Positions 9,117 to 18,717 of a stretch of DNA of 64,000 nt are shown one piece after another. A model generated the notes under the pieces. The model had not been told where the DNA came from and did no database searches. It worked only from the letters and a program-made list of their open reading frames with translations. Each line of letters begins with the position of its first letter. Position 1 is the first letter of the stretch. Source of the DNA: SAR324 cluster bacterium (lineage in GTDB: Bacteria > SAR324 > NAC60-12); assembly GCA_015231825.1 (NCBI GenBank), contig JADGAV010000004.1, positions 208,873-272,872 on the forward strand, given 5' to 3'. The position numbers and the translations under genes were made by a program.

Positions 9117-10055
9117 TTATTTCGCTTTTTTGGGGCTACTGTCCAACAGTGAATCAAAAATGCTGCAATAGCTCTGATAGCGTAAAGGAGCAATTCGTTT
9201 TTCGGCAACTCCTTCTCGCACAGCGCAATGCGGTTCATGACGGTGGCTACAGCCTTTATATTTGCAGTGGAGACGGTCATCTTGAAATTCTACAAAATAC
9301 AGATCCAAATCTTCAGGAGAAAGGAGATGCAATCCCAGTTCACGAATCCCGGGAGTATCGACAACATAGCCTCCATCGGGCAAGCGGTACATTTCAGAAT
9401 TGGTGGTCGTGTGTCGCCCTTTTTGAGTGGTATCGCTCACACTGCCAATTTTGATCTCCCAACCGGGAAAAAGCGCTTTGAGCAAAGAAGATTTCCCAAC
9501 ACCGGAATGTCCGGAAAGGACAGATGTCCGTTTTCGAAGAAGGGCCTTCAGCGAATCGAGTCCAACGCCGGAAACTGTACTGGTTGGCAAAATCTGATAG
9601 CCCAGGGTTTCATAGGTTTCACGGATTTCTTCAATTTCCCATGTCTCGGCCAAATCCGTTTTATTCACAATGATGATGGGATGAAGATGACCTCTTTGTG
9701 CAGTGATTAAAAACCGATCAACCATACCGGTTCGGAAAGCAGGCATTTTAATGGCACTGACAATCAGCAAATTGTCAACGTTGCTGACGAGAGTCTGTTC
9801 AATTCTCCCTTCTTTTGCAGGGCGAGACAGCTCACTGCTACGGGGCAGAACCTTGTAAATCCAACCTGCGTCCTCTGAAGCGTTTGGATCGAATTCTACT
9901 CGATCTCCTACTGCAACGCTGTTTTTACGGGATTTTCCCTGAAAAAGATTTCCTTTGATACGACACAAGCAAACTGTGCCCTCCAGGTCAATATAGTAAA
10001 ACCCCTTCATCCGTTTCAGCACGGTACCAATTTGTCGATTTTCTTGTTTTGGCAT
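9117..10055 (-). CDS. rsgA: Ribosome small-subunit-dependent GTPase RsgA
   Basis: 312 residues. Circularly permuted GTPase that assists late 30S maturation. An N-terminal OB fold (about residues 10-75) precedes the G domain in permuted order: NKTD (G4) comes before GHSGVGKSSLLKAL (G1), then the switch region with TTQKGRHTTT and DTPGIRELGL (G3). The C-terminal zinc-binding segment is seen as CKYKGCSHRHEPHCAV. All expected parts are present. It is flanked by long AT-rich gaps and appears monocistronic. Confidence 0.96.
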   Translation of the reverse strand: MPKQENRQIGTVLKRMKGFYYIDLEGTVCLCRIKGNLFQGKSRKNSVAVGDRVEFDPNASEDAGWIYKVLPRSSELSRPAKEGRIEQTLVSNVDNLLIVSAIKMPAFRTGMVDRFLITAQRGHLHPIIIVNKTDLAETWEIEEIRETYETLGYQILPTSTVSGVGLDSLKALLRKRTSVLSGHSGVGKSSLLKALFPGWEIKIGSVSDTTQKGRHTTTNSEMYRLPDGGYVVDTPGIRELGLHLLSPEDLDLYFVEFQDDRLHCKYKGCSHRHEPHCAVREGVAEKRIAPLRYQSYCSIFDSLLDSSPKKAK

Positions 10056-10661
10056 CTACATTAGCCAATCGTAAAGAATCTGATCCCTCATTTTAGATTT
10101 CGCTGGTCAAGTATCAATACTTAATAATTGCCTGATGAATATTTGCATTTCTCTTCTTTTTAAAAAAATTCTATCCTGCTTCGTTGTGACTATCAATCCT
10201 TTCGAAATAGAAATAACACTATTTTATCAATAAAATCAATGAATTATTTTTAAGTTGATAAATCAATCAAAATATTTTTAAAGAACAGGCATTTATTTCA
10301 AAAGGGTTTTGTAAATAGGACCAATTTTTAAAGACTGAGCTGCTCAAAGATTGGGACCGGTACTTTGCCAGAGAAGAAATCACTATAAAATCAGAAGATC
10401 GAAGAGAAGCCTTTGAATTAGTATATCGCTATACAAAATTCCTTTCGAAGAGGAATCATCCTGGTATTGTTCGAAACCGAAGTAATAAATACATTTGCCG
10501 AGCCAGGACAAAAAAATTGCAGTTTGATTTGAAAACAAATTGATTTGGAAGTGAGATTCACTTAGATTTGAAAATCCAGAAGACATTCAATCTACAGAAT
10601 TCTGCATTACTATAGAAGCGGCTGCAGCATAGCTTACTCACAGACTGACCCGGAAGACGCC
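10056..10661. other. 606-bp AT-rich gap, one coding-like fragment
   Basis: This stretch lies between the divergent rsgA and enolase-superfamily genes, so both promoters should be here. It is strongly AT-rich, above all 10130-10330. Apart from the start-less open frame at 10319-10543, described separately, I see no gene, RNA or repeat. Confidence 0.5.
10319..10543 (+). pseudogene. Coding-like fragment without a start codon
   Basis: The plus strand is open for 74 codons between TAG at 10316-10318 and TGA at 10541-10543, and reads like protein (KDWDRYFAREEITI, then REAFELVYRYTKFLSKR). There is no ATG, GTG or TTG in a usable place, and no ribosome site. I do not recognise the family. It may be the tail of a decayed gene, or chance. 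Confidence 0.28.
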
Positions 10662-11855
10662 ATGAAGATCACTGCCATTGAAACTATCCGTATTGATGAA
10701 TTCCCAAACCTGCTGTGGGTGAATCTTCACACTGATGAAGGATTGACAGGTCTCGGAGAAACTTTCTATGGGCCTCTTTCTGCGGAGGCGCATATTCATG
10801 AAGTGATAGCGCCTTATCTGATTGGAAAAGATCCCCTGAAAATAGACCGTCATCAAGAACATTTGATCGGTTATGTCGGATTTGTCGGATCCAGTGCCGA
10901 AATGCGGGGAAAGTCAGCCGTAGATATCGCATTATGGGATTTGTGGGGTCTGGCAACAAATCTGCCGATTCATCAGCTTCTAGGAGGATCTGTGCGGGAC
11001 AGTATCCCGGTTTACAACACATGTGCGGGCTATCAGTACGTTCGAAAGCGTCCGATTCGCAGTACTACAGATTTTGGACTCGACAGTCTGGAAGGCCCTT
11101 ATGAAGATCTGAATGCCTTCCTGAGCCATGCAGATGAATTGGCTCAAAGCCTTTTGGACATGGGGATCACAGGAATGAAAATCTGGCCTTTTGATTTTGC
11201 TGCCGAGTCAACCCAGGGCCAATATATTTCCAGTGCTGATTTAAAAAAAGGGCTGGAACCCTTTGAAAAAATTCGGAGAGCTGTTGGCGGCAAGATCGAT
11301 GTGATGGCTGAGATGCATTCGCTCTGGAATCGGCCAAGCGCAGTAAAAATTGCTCGTGCACTGGAAGACTTTGACCTGCTATGGATGGAAGATCCTGTGT
11401 TTATGGACCATCTTCACAGTATCGAAGAAGTGGCTCGATCCGCAAAAACGCCGATCGCAGTCGGCGAAACCCGAGGGAGTCGTGCAGATTTTCGTTATCT
11501 GATCGAGATGGATGCATTAAGCCTGATTATTCTCGACCTTGCCTGGTGTGGAGGAATATCTGAATCTCGAAAAATTGCTGCTATGGCTGAAATCTGGCAT
11601 GTTCCGGTCGCTTTTCATGATTGCACCGGCCCGGTTACTCTTGCAGCTTCCTCTCACTTAGCGATGAACACCCGCAATTGTTTCATTCAAGAATTTGTCC
11701 GGGCATTCTACTATGGCTGGTATGGTGAATTGGTGACAGAACTTCCCCCTATTGAAAAGGGAATGATATGCCCTCCTGATGCTCCCGGCCTTGGACTCCG
11801 GCTTCTTCCCGATATATTCAAGCGCAAAGACTGTCACATTCGGCGCAGTGCTTAG
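10662..11855 (+). CDS. Mandelate racemase / muconate-lactonizing enzyme family dehydratase
   Basis: 397 residues with an N-terminal capping domain and a TIM barrel, of the acid-sugar dehydratase type within the enolase superfamily. Metal ligands are visible as DVMAEMH (third-strand acid), WMEDPV and AVGET; the catalytic His is in AFHDCTGPV near residue 320; GMKIWPFD carries the second-strand Lys. This arrangement fits dehydratases acting on aldonic acids (galactonate- or mannonate-like) to give 2-keto-3-deoxy acids. The exact sugar is not decidable, and no sugar transporter or aldolase is adjacent. GGAAG precedes the ATG. Confidence 0.88.
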   Translation: MKITAIETIRIDEFPNLLWVNLHTDEGLTGLGETFYGPLSAEAHIHEVIAPYLIGKDPLKIDRHQEHLIGYVGFVGSSAEMRGKSAVDIALWDLWGLATNLPIHQLLGGSVRDSIPVYNTCAGYQYVRKRPIRSTTDFGLDSLEGPYEDLNAFLSHADELAQSLLDMGITGMKIWPFDFAAESTQGQYISSADLKKGLEPFEKIRRAVGGKIDVMAEMHSLWNRPSAVKIARALEDFDLLWMEDPVFMDHLHSIEEVARSAKTPIAVGETRGSRADFRYLIEMDALSLIILDLAWCGGISESRKIAAMAEIWHVPVAFHDCTGPVTLAASSHLAMNTRNCFIQEFVRAFYYGWYGELVTELPPIEKGMICPPDAPGLGLRLLPDIFKRKDCHIRRSA

Positions 11856-11869
11856 GCTTTTATCAAATA

Positions 11870-12508
11870 TCAGGTGGTGCTCAGACGACTGAGCAGGGAA
11901 GGTTTCCGACGCAATTGGGCAACATAGTACCGGTATCCAAAATAAGCTCCCATTACCCCTCCTGTTATATGGCAGAATCTTGAAACATTACCGGTCGTAT
12001 TGATTCCAAAATAGACTTCCTGTCCCAAATACAGCAAAAACACAAATATTGTCGTGATAGGCAAGACCCCTTTTCTCATTTCCGTCATGGAGAATAGGAT
12101 AATCAGCATGAATACAATACCGCTTGCCCCTCTCAAAGTAGTCGGCAGCAACAGTACATTCAAGAGGCCGGTCACACAGGCAGTAACAAAAATCCATTTG
12201 ATCAGATTGACAGATTTGTATTTCTCTTCCACCTTTCCTCCCAGCAGCAGCAGCAAGGAAAGGTTTCCAAATAAATGAGGCCAGTCCGCATGCCCCAGGA
12301 TGTGGGTAAAAACCGTCAAATAGTCTAACGGGTTCCGATAATCTATCCAGGGTTTAACCAAATAAAAATCTTCCTGAAGAAAAGGAAGAAGCTGTGGAGG
12401 AATGGATGCTATGAATTCCGGGGAAAATTCCTGGTGTGTGATCACAAAAACGAACAAAAGCAAAATTGAAAACAAAATAGTAACAGGGGAATCAAAGCGA
12501 ATTCTCAT
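11870..12508 (-). CDS. Rhomboid-family intramembrane serine protease
   Basis: 212 residues with about six membrane helices. The rhomboid signature is complete: an oxyanion His/Asn helix (HADWPHLFGNLSLLLLLGG), the nucleophile in RGASGIVFML near residue 128, and the catalytic His in CHITGGVMGAYFGY near residue 180. It would cleave transmembrane helices in the inner membrane. GAGG stands before the ATG. It lies downstream of recQ on the same strand with a 235-nt gap, so it probably has its own promoter. Substrate unknown. Confidence 0.88.
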   Translation of the reverse strand: MRIRFDSPVTILFSILLLFVFVITHQEFSPEFIASIPPQLLPFLQEDFYLVKPWIDYRNPLDYLTVFTHILGHADWPHLFGNLSLLLLLGGKVEEKYKSVNLIKWIFVTACVTGLLNVLLLPTTLRGASGIVFMLIILFSMTEMRKGVLPITTIFVFLLYLGQEVYFGINTTGNVSRFCHITGGVMGAYFGYRYYVAQLRRKPSLLSRLSTT

Positions 12509-12743
12509 TGGAGGACCTCGACTGTAGTTGTTGGCAATGAAATTTTATAAAAATTCTGAGCAGGATTCGGGCCAGAACAACAAATGCTTCAATTTACCAA
12601 TTAAAAAAGAAATTTATTCTCCAGGAAACTTTCTTTGAAAATGTTTAATGTTCATGAAAACTATTTGGCTGCCTGTCAAAAGCTCTTTTATACAGCAAAA
12701 ACAAGAGGAAATTCAGATCTTTTTGAAACGCATGCAATGCCTC

Positions 12744-14669
12744 TTAATCCAGCAAGATTTCCAATGATTTCAAAACATTGGCAAATGGCACTTCGACCAG
12801 ACAAGCAAAGGAGGGATGCTTTCTCAGGCGTTTTTTGGTGATGAGGGGTGATGTGATACCGCAAAGGAATCGAGCCATCTGACGCGCAGAAGTCAACGCT
12901 GTTTCTTCAAACAAAGCCCGGAGCTGCTCTCTTCCAATCCCTGTAAAAGGAACAGAGTTTCGTTCAAAATCGAGGTTTTTTTCCTGCAGACACCATCCGC
13001 AATGCCCACAATCTTCATTGCGGTTTTGTCCAAAATACTTCAACAAGAAGCGGACCTTGCACCCGGAATGATTGACCAATTCAATGACATGATTCAAACG
13101 GGTAATATTCAACGATTCATTGTTCACCAGCTGGGAATACAGCTTTTTCTCGAGGAGGCCATGATCATCCGGGGTCTTCACGATGCGATAACCTTGGCGA
13201 AATCCTGACGTTTGCAGAATAAGATGCCCTTCTTCCTCCAGGAATTGAAGAGCCCGTATCAATCGATCCCGGTCTTCCTGAATCGCCTCCGCTGTATGAG
13301 CAAGATCTATTGAGAACCAGGTTCGTGCACGAACGGCATGGGCAAACATTTTTTTCAAAAATTCCGTCCTTACAGAATCAAAACGCAAATAGATTTCCTC
13401 AAATGAACTTTTTAATTGAAATTTATATGAGGAGTAAAAGGGCTGAGTGCTCTCGAGCAGATTCATCAATTCGAGATAAGTCAATAAGGTATTGACCACC
13501 AAGGGACGAATATCAAAGGCATTGGCCAGTTCGTGAACGGAAATATCAAACAGTGTTTCCTGCGCAAATAGAAAAGCCAGCATTTCGGAAACTGCCTTTT
13601 TCTCTGGAGTATCGCCATAAATAAAATTTTCCAATACAATCAGATCTTCGTGGGCAGCAAAGATTTCGCAGGCAGAAGGAAGCCCATCACGACCCGCACG
13701 GCCGATTTCCTGGGAATAATTTTCCAGGCTTTTTGGGAGATTGTAGTGATACACGTAACGAATATCGGATTTATCAATTCCCATTCCAAAGGCAATAGTT
13801 GCGACAACAATTGCAGAATCCGACGCCATAAACCAGTCCTGCACCGCGTTCCGATCCTCATTGTTCATACCGGCATGGTAGGCACGGCACGGCAATCCTT
13901 CTGACTGCAGAAAATAAGCAATATCTTCAGAAGTTTTCTGCAATGTCACGTAGACAATCGTCGGGCCTTTAGCATTCTCTTGAACCCTTTTCAACATAAG
14001 CTCCCGTCTTTGCTGCAGTTCCTGCACAACATGAAACCGAATTGTCAAATTAGGACGGTAATATCCGGTATGAATAAAAGCTTCCGGTTCTATAGAGAAT
14101 TCACGGCAGATGTCTTCTGCGACCTTTCTCGTCGCCGTCGCCGTTAATGCAAGAACACGTCTCGCGTTCAGGCGCATGGCCATTTTTGCAAGTTTCAAAT
14201 ACTCCGGTCGAAAATTGTGTCCCCATTCTGAAATGCAATGGGCTTCGTCAATGACCATCAAATCGATCATTTGCCCCTGCAGGACCTGAATAAACCGTTC
14301 ATTGGACAATCTTTCAGGGGCCGCAAATAAAATTTTCAATTTCCTGTTTCGTATATCAAGGTGAACTCCTTTTGTTTCTTCCCGGGACAGCGTCGAATCC
14401 AAACGTGCAGCGGCAATATCAAATTCTTTGAGGAATTCCACCTGATCTTTCATGAGTGCAATCAAGGGGGAGACCACTAAGGTCAAGCCGGAAAAATAAA
14501 GGGCCGGCAATTGGTAGCAAAGACTCTTTCCACTACCGGTTGGAAAAACAGCCAGAACTGACTTTCCATTGAGTAAATGCTGAACGACCGGTTCCTGTCC
14601 TTCACGAAAAGAAGAGAAGCCAAAAACTGAATGCAAAGATTCCAGGATGGGAGTGGATTCAGGAGTCAT
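12744..14669 (-). CDS. recQ: RecQ-family ATP-dependent DNA helicase
   Basis: About 641 residues. 3'-5' DNA helicase acting in recombination and repair. Helicase motifs are in order: FREGQ, PTGSGKSLCYQLP (Walker A), DEAH followed by CISEWGHNFRPEY, and a C-terminal helicase lobe with YHAGM and QEIGRAGRDG. The RecQ zinc-binding domain is present with four Cys spread over KVRFLLKYFGQ to CGHCGWC. No clear HRDC domain follows, so the C-terminus is RecQ-like but short. I prefer the ATG at 14669; a GTG at 14696 would add nine residues. It follows a small conserved-looking gene on the same strand by about 50 nt. Confidence 0.93.
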   Translation of the reverse strand: MTPESTPILESLHSVFGFSSFREGQEPVVQHLLNGKSVLAVFPTGSGKSLCYQLPALYFSGLTLVVSPLIALMKDQVEFLKEFDIAAARLDSTLSREETKGVHLDIRNRKLKILFAAPERLSNERFIQVLQGQMIDLMVIDEAHCISEWGHNFRPEYLKLAKMAMRLNARRVLALTATATRKVAEDICREFSIEPEAFIHTGYYRPNLTIRFHVVQELQQRRELMLKRVQENAKGPTIVYVTLQKTSEDIAYFLQSEGLPCRAYHAGMNNEDRNAVQDWFMASDSAIVVATIAFGMGIDKSDIRYVYHYNLPKSLENYSQEIGRAGRDGLPSACEIFAAHEDLIVLENFIYGDTPEKKAVSEMLAFLFAQETLFDISVHELANAFDIRPLVVNTLLTYLELMNLLESTQPFYSSYKFQLKSSFEEIYLRFDSVRTEFLKKMFAHAVRARTWFSIDLAHTAEAIQEDRDRLIRALQFLEEEGHLILQTSGFRQGYRIVKTPDDHGLLEKKLYSQLVNNESLNITRLNHVIELVNHSGCKVRFLLKYFGQNRNEDCGHCGWCLQEKNLDFERNSVPFTGIGREQLRALFEETALTSARQMARFLCGITSPLITKKRLRKHPSFACLVEVPFANVLKSLEILLD

Positions 14670-14720
14670 TTGAAGTTCTCTGATTGTTAAATGCACATTC
14701 TTGTTGTGCTCAAGAATCGA

Positions 14721-15008
14721 TTAATTTGATTGATCCAATTCCTTGAGAATGGATCTGATTTCTTCATCAAAACCAATATTGCCCGGATAATTTTTTTCGG
14801 CCTGAAGATACCAGTATTTGCTGTTTCCAATATCACCTTCCTTACGGTGCAGATAGGCATGGACCCATTTGGCATGGCGGGATGACAGTTTTTGGACAAT
14901 CTGATGTGACCGATCCCAATTGTTGTGAAGTTCGTACCAAATTGCCTGGTGGTAAATATTTTCAAGAATATTGGGGTCAGAAATATTTTTCAATTCATCA
15001 ATCTGCAT
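14721..15008 (-). CDS. Small hypothetical protein, tetratricopeptide-like helical
   Basis: 95-residue, charged, all-helical protein with repeated aromatic/hydrophobic spacing (NIYHQAIWYELHNNWDRSHQI, then KYWYLQAEKNYPGN), reminiscent of a short TPR-like hairpin. An AGGAACGCA ribosome site precedes the ATG, and its order on the minus strand (this gene then recQ) suggests co-transcription. Function unknown. Confidence 0.68.
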   Translation of the reverse strand: MQIDELKNISDPNILENIYHQAIWYELHNNWDRSHQIVQKLSSRHAKWVHAYLHRKEGDIGNSKYWYLQAEKNYPGNIGFDEEIRSILKELDQSN

Positions 15009-15200
15009 TGCGTTCCTTTCTATTATGTCATCTCCTTGCAGAACTTCGGTAGTTTTTTAAATTATCTTACTTTTGTATAGACACTGACAACAGCCCAGTC
15101 TATCCTGTGTCCGATTTCGGAAAAAGGACTTTCTATTCGGGGCAGCAAGACTCTTTATGAATTTATATATACCTGATCTGGAGTGTTGATCCCCGTGTAA

Positions 15201-15953
15201 ATGCCCTGCTTTGATCGATTTCCCGAACCGAAAAATGCCCGGAAATTCCTGGTTTCATTCCTTAAAAAACCTGAATTTTTCATGAAAAAAAACCACTCTC
15301 CCCACGTTTCTCATGAGGCAGGCGCCTGCCCCTTATGCCAGACCCTAAATTCAGCGAAATTCTGCCAGGATACCCGTCGTTGCTTTCTTCGTTGTCCGAC
15401 ATGCCAGCTTGTCTATGTGACTCCTCACCAATTTCTCTCATCAGAAAGAGAAAAAGCTCGTTATGACCAGCATTGTAATGATCCGGAAGACGAAGGATAC
15501 CGTCGATTCCTGAATCGCCTCTTTCTTCCCTTAAATCAGCGGATCGCACCTCAATCGCACGGTTTGGATTTTGGTTCCGGACCCGGGCCGACGCTTCACC
15601 TGATGTTTGAGGCGACTGGACATTCTATGGAGATTTACGATTGCTTCTATGCAAGAGAGGCTTCGCTGCTGGAAAAAAAATACGATTTCATCACGGCAAC
15701 GGAAGTATTGGAACACCTTCATCAGCCTCAGCAAGAAATAACTCGCCTCTGGCATTGTTTAAAATCGGGAGGATGGTTCGGCATTATGACGAAGCTCGTA
15801 GACAATCGCGAGCGCTTTTTGAAATGGCATTACAAAAATGATCTGACCCATGTTTGCTTTTTTTCAAAAAAGACCTTTCAATGGCTGGCCGCATTATGGC
15901 AGGCAGAACTGACCTTCATCGGAGACGATGTCATTTTAATGCACAAGCCTTGA
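15201..15953 (+). CDS. Class I SAM-dependent methyltransferase with N-terminal zinc finger
   Basis: 250 residues. The N-terminus has a two-knuckle zinc finger (CPLCQ near residue 43, then CPTCQ near residue 65). The methyltransferase core follows: motif I is GLDFGSGPGPTLH, the acidic end is ITATEVLEHLHQP, and a KSGGWFGIM strand follows. The substrate is unknown; zinc-finger methyltransferases of this form are usually annotated only as class I. The start is uncertain: an ATG at 15201 gives the longest form, while an ATG at 15282 starts just before the zinc finger; neither has a strong ribosome site. Confidence 0.8.
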   Translation: MPCFDRFPEPKNARKFLVSFLKKPEFFMKKNHSPHVSHEAGACPLCQTLNSAKFCQDTRRCFLRCPTCQLVYVTPHQFLSSEREKARYDQHCNDPEDEGYRRFLNRLFLPLNQRIAPQSHGLDFGSGPGPTLHLMFEATGHSMEIYDCFYAREASLLEKKYDFITATEVLEHLHQPQQEITRLWHCLKSGGWFGIMTKLVDNRERFLKWHYKNDLTHVCFFSKKTFQWLAALWQAELTFIGDDVILMHKP

Positions 15954-16060
15954 GAAGAAGGGATACCTGTCTTGGGCCACGCACATCGTCATGGTCGCGG
16001 AGAGTTCGGAGAATATCAAAAGAGGCAACCCGGAATATTACCCCGTTTTACTTTCTATTT

Positions 16061-16636
16061 TCATTCTTTATAGTATCCAATCGTGTCTCCCCTGGTACTC
16101 ACCCCCAATCCGTTGAGCAGACGGTTGGAATAGTTGAAATAGGCACAAACTTGATTGACCTCCAAAATTTCACCATCCTCACAACCTGCACTGCGAAGTA
16201 AATCAATATCACTTTCGACGATGCAGCTCACATCAGTAGTCAATTTTTCTGCATAACGAAGCAGAGCCAGTTCTTTTCCGGCGAACTCATCCTCCGGCCG
16301 ATGAGCTTTTAGAGCGGTAAAAACCCTGTCGGCCCTTCTCTCATCTTTCATCAGGCGACGGGCATTGGTAAAATGATGAGTCAACGAGTATTCACAATTA
16401 TTGAGAATGCTTGTGTAAGAGGCAATCACCTCCAGGAAACAAAAAGACAGCACGTTGTCAGGACTGTGCAGAACACTGCGATAGAGCACCACATGTCCGT
16501 TCATAGTATGAGGACGCAGGGAATGGGCACGCATCACATTATCAACCGTACCATGCGGTGTACGGACAGTATCATACATTTCCTTGAGGAAACCGGTCGC
16601 CGCCTCATCTTCAATTATTTTAATCCAGGCACTCAT
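16061..16636 (-). CDS. AhpD-like / peroxidase-related carboxymuconolactone decarboxylase-fold protein
   Basis: 191 residues, the length of the uncharacterised peroxidase-related branch of the AhpD superfamily. The active-site helix reads EVIASYTSILNNCEYSLTHH, residues 69-88. In the family this is Glu...Cys-x-x-Cys...His, whereas here the second Cys is Ser84 and Cys81, Glu69 and His87/88 remain. A redox-active disulfide therefore cannot form in the usual way, so classical peroxidase cycling is doubtful. It lies downstream of a creatininase-family gene on the same strand with a 131-nt gap. Confidence 0.78.
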   Translation of the reverse strand: MSAWIKIIEDEAATGFLKEMYDTVRTPHGTVDNVMRAHSLRPHTMNGHVVLYRSVLHSPDNVLSFCFLEVIASYTSILNNCEYSLTHHFTNARRLMKDERRADRVFTALKAHRPEDEFAGKELALLRYAEKLTTDVSCIVESDIDLLRSAGCEDGEILEVNQVCAYFNYSNRLLNGLGVSTRGDTIGYYKE

Positions 16637-16767
16637 AGTGTAAGCTTTCAGTAGATTTTTGTTGCTAGAGAAAATCCCCGATACAGGGCAGTGAGGTAAA
16701 GAATCTCGAATTTCGCATCAATCTGAATGCGCCTTCTCTTCTGTGTTGAAAATAGATACTCAGTCAA

Positions 16768-17535
16768 TTAGCTTTCCTCAAGAAATTCCAAGTAATCCGA
16801 GGCTGCTTCTTTTGCGGCAACTTCCAAAAAACGCTGCCCATCAGATGCACTGCCCTTGTCGGAATCGGAACCGACCCGCCCATCTGGGAACTGATTTCGA
16901 TGGTGATCGGCATCTAAATGAAAATCTCCAGCATGGTTTTTAATAAAACTTTTTGTCAACGGAGGAGGAGCTTTCAAGTCAGACGGTGCTTTGACACGCC
17001 GCAGAAAGGCGCGCGTGATGGCGATTTCACTTGGAGTGCCATGAAGTCCCTCCCCGACACCATACAGTTGATTCCGCAATGAATCGGTTTCCGAATAGTC
17101 CCACCAGCTTCGTATTCGAAAACGAATTTTGGCTGCGTTTTCTCTGCGGCTGAACTCGGCAGTCAAATCATGGCAAACTGCCTTGAGCGGAGCCAGATTT
17201 GCTCCATGACCATTAAGAAAATAGAAGTATTGGAATCCCTGCCGTGCCAAAGAATGTACCATATCCGAAACCAATTGCATCAAGGTCGACGACGAAATGG
17301 AAATGGTCCCCGGAAAGGTCTCATTAAACTGCGCAGGAGTGAAGCAGATGGGAGGAGCAACAAGCGCATTTGAAAATTCTGCAGAGGCTTCCGCAATTGC
17401 GGACGCACAAAACGAGTCGGTTCCAATCAAACCGACAGGTCCATGCTGTTCAGTCGAACCGATAGGGATAAGAATCCCCGGACACTTTGCCAGGTATGAC
17501 TCCACTTCCTGCCATGTGCTTTCACTCAATTTCAT
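16768..17535 (-). CDS. Creatininase-family amidohydrolase
   Basis: 255 residues. The creatininase fold binds two metals and hydrolyses cyclic or linear amides. The signatures are IPIGSTEQHGPVGLIGTD (metal ligands Glu, His, Asp), FLNGHGAN, and HGTPSE toward the C-terminus. In most relatives the residues after EQHGP are His-Leu-Pro; here they are Val-Gly-Leu, so substrate contact near the first metal is altered. AGGAG lies before the ATG. It sits 400 nt upstream (transcriptionally downstream) of an amino-acid-type binding-protein gene on the same strand. Confidence 0.85.
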   Translation of the reverse strand: MKLSESTWQEVESYLAKCPGILIPIGSTEQHGPVGLIGTDSFCASAIAEASAEFSNALVAPPICFTPAQFNETFPGTISISSSTLMQLVSDMVHSLARQGFQYFYFLNGHGANLAPLKAVCHDLTAEFSRRENAAKIRFRIRSWWDYSETDSLRNQLYGVGEGLHGTPSEIAITRAFLRRVKAPSDLKAPPPLTKSFIKNHAGDFHLDADHHRNQFPDGRVGSDSDKGSASDGQRFLEVAAKEAASDYLEFLEES

Positions 17536-17934
17536 CAGACACGAACTCCTGATTTAGAATCTTCTGCGTGATACAAGGAATTTTCTGAAGCGAAATTTCA
17601 GCGGGAAACGGGACAGCTTAAAGTGCTTTTACACCGACCAGGAAGATGATTTTAACAGAATTACTCTGAACCCAGCTGACCTGACGGGAACCGCTGAAAA
17701 TTAACCGTCCCTCTCTCTATTTGTACTGTAGAGTCTATGGAGATTGCCCATTTGGAACCTGAAACAATCAATACCAATCGTTTCCTATTGTTCACAATGT
17801 CTAAAATATTTCTCGAGAGACACCTAATTCTGCTTTTCTGGTCTAAAACAATCTCTGCAAAATATTCAATTCACAGATGCCTTGGCGCATTCTTGCACAC
17901 TGAACTTTCTTTTACAGAGATTTTGCCTCATCAA
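17536..17934. other. 399-bp gap, no gene seen
   Basis: This stretch lies between the creatininase start and the binding-protein stop on the minus strand, and presumably holds the creatininase promoter. I see no convincing small gene or repeat in it. Confidence 0.4.
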
Positions 17935-18717
17935 TCAGGGAGTTGCCAGCTTCCATTTGGTGGCCAGCTGATCAAAAAACCCACGGGCTGTTTTCAATCG
18001 AATCCAATGATTGATGAAATTGATCCAGGTGTGATCATTTTGATCCATCAGCATTGCAATAGGGGTGCGGGCTTTCATCGCTCGCACCGGTACAATCGCA
18101 AGTTGAGAATACTTTTCTACGAGCTTTTCGGCTTCAACATTGGAAGTGATGTGAGCATCCGCCCGGCCGGCAAGCACTTCCTGAAAGTCACGGGCAGGCG
18201 CTTCAATAATTTTTTTATTCGCTTTGGGGAAGAAATTTTTCACCTGCTGTTCCTGTGTCGTTCCCAGGGTTGCCGCTACTGTAATACCTTCTTTATTCAA
18301 ATCCCCCCAGGATTGGAATTTACTTAGATTTTTCTTGAGGACCAAGGGTACGGTTCCCAATTCAAAATAGGCGTTGGAATACCCGGCGACTTTGGCACGA
18401 CCGACACTAATCGATGCACTTCCGGTTAAATCATATTTGTCGGCCAATACCCCGTTGACAAGCGTTTTCCAGTCAGTAGGGACAAAGGTCACCTTTACTC
18501 CCATATCTTTTGCCAGTTCATTCATCATGTCGATATCAAATCCGGTGTAGCTGTCGCTAGCTGGATTCTTCATCGTCATTGGATTCCAGTCACCGGTTGT
18601 TCCGACCCGAAGTTCGCCTTCTGAAAGGATTTTTTTTAACCGGGATTCCTGAGCAAATGTATTGAATGCAACACAGCTCACCAATACTGTTCCGAGGATA
18701 ATTTTAATCAACTTCAT
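17935..18717 (-). CDS. Amino-acid-type ABC transporter substrate-binding protein
   Basis: 260-residue periplasmic binding protein of SBP family 3, nearest in style to cyclohexadienyl-dehydratase-like members. A Sec signal peptide is clear (MKLIKIILGTVLVSCVAFNT, cleaved after FAQ). The mature part starts with EGELRVGTTGDWNPMT and has the family segments YTGFDIDMMNELAKDMG and VAATLGTTQEQQVKNFFP. AGGAG precedes the ATG. It is divergent from the ABC ATPase-permease genes at 19043-20541, which lack a binding protein of their own, so it is their probable partner. Confidence 0.87.
   Translation of the reverse strand: MKLIKIILGTVLVSCVAFNTFAQESRLKKILSEGELRVGTTGDWNPMTMKNPASDSYTGFDIDMMNELAKDMGVKVTFVPTDWKTLVNGVLADKYDLTGSASISVGRAKVAGYSNAYFELGTVPLVLKKNLSKFQSWGDLNKEGITVAATLGTTQEQQVKNFFPKANKKIIEAPARDFQEVLAGRADAHITSNVEAEKLVEKYSQLAIVPVRAMKARTPIAMLMDQNDHTWINFINHWIRLKTARGFFDQLATKWKLATP

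Noticed and set aside
17737..18327. 196-codon plus-strand frame over the binding-protein gene end
   Set aside because: Its second half is antisense to a secure periplasmic binding protein and its first half has no protein character.
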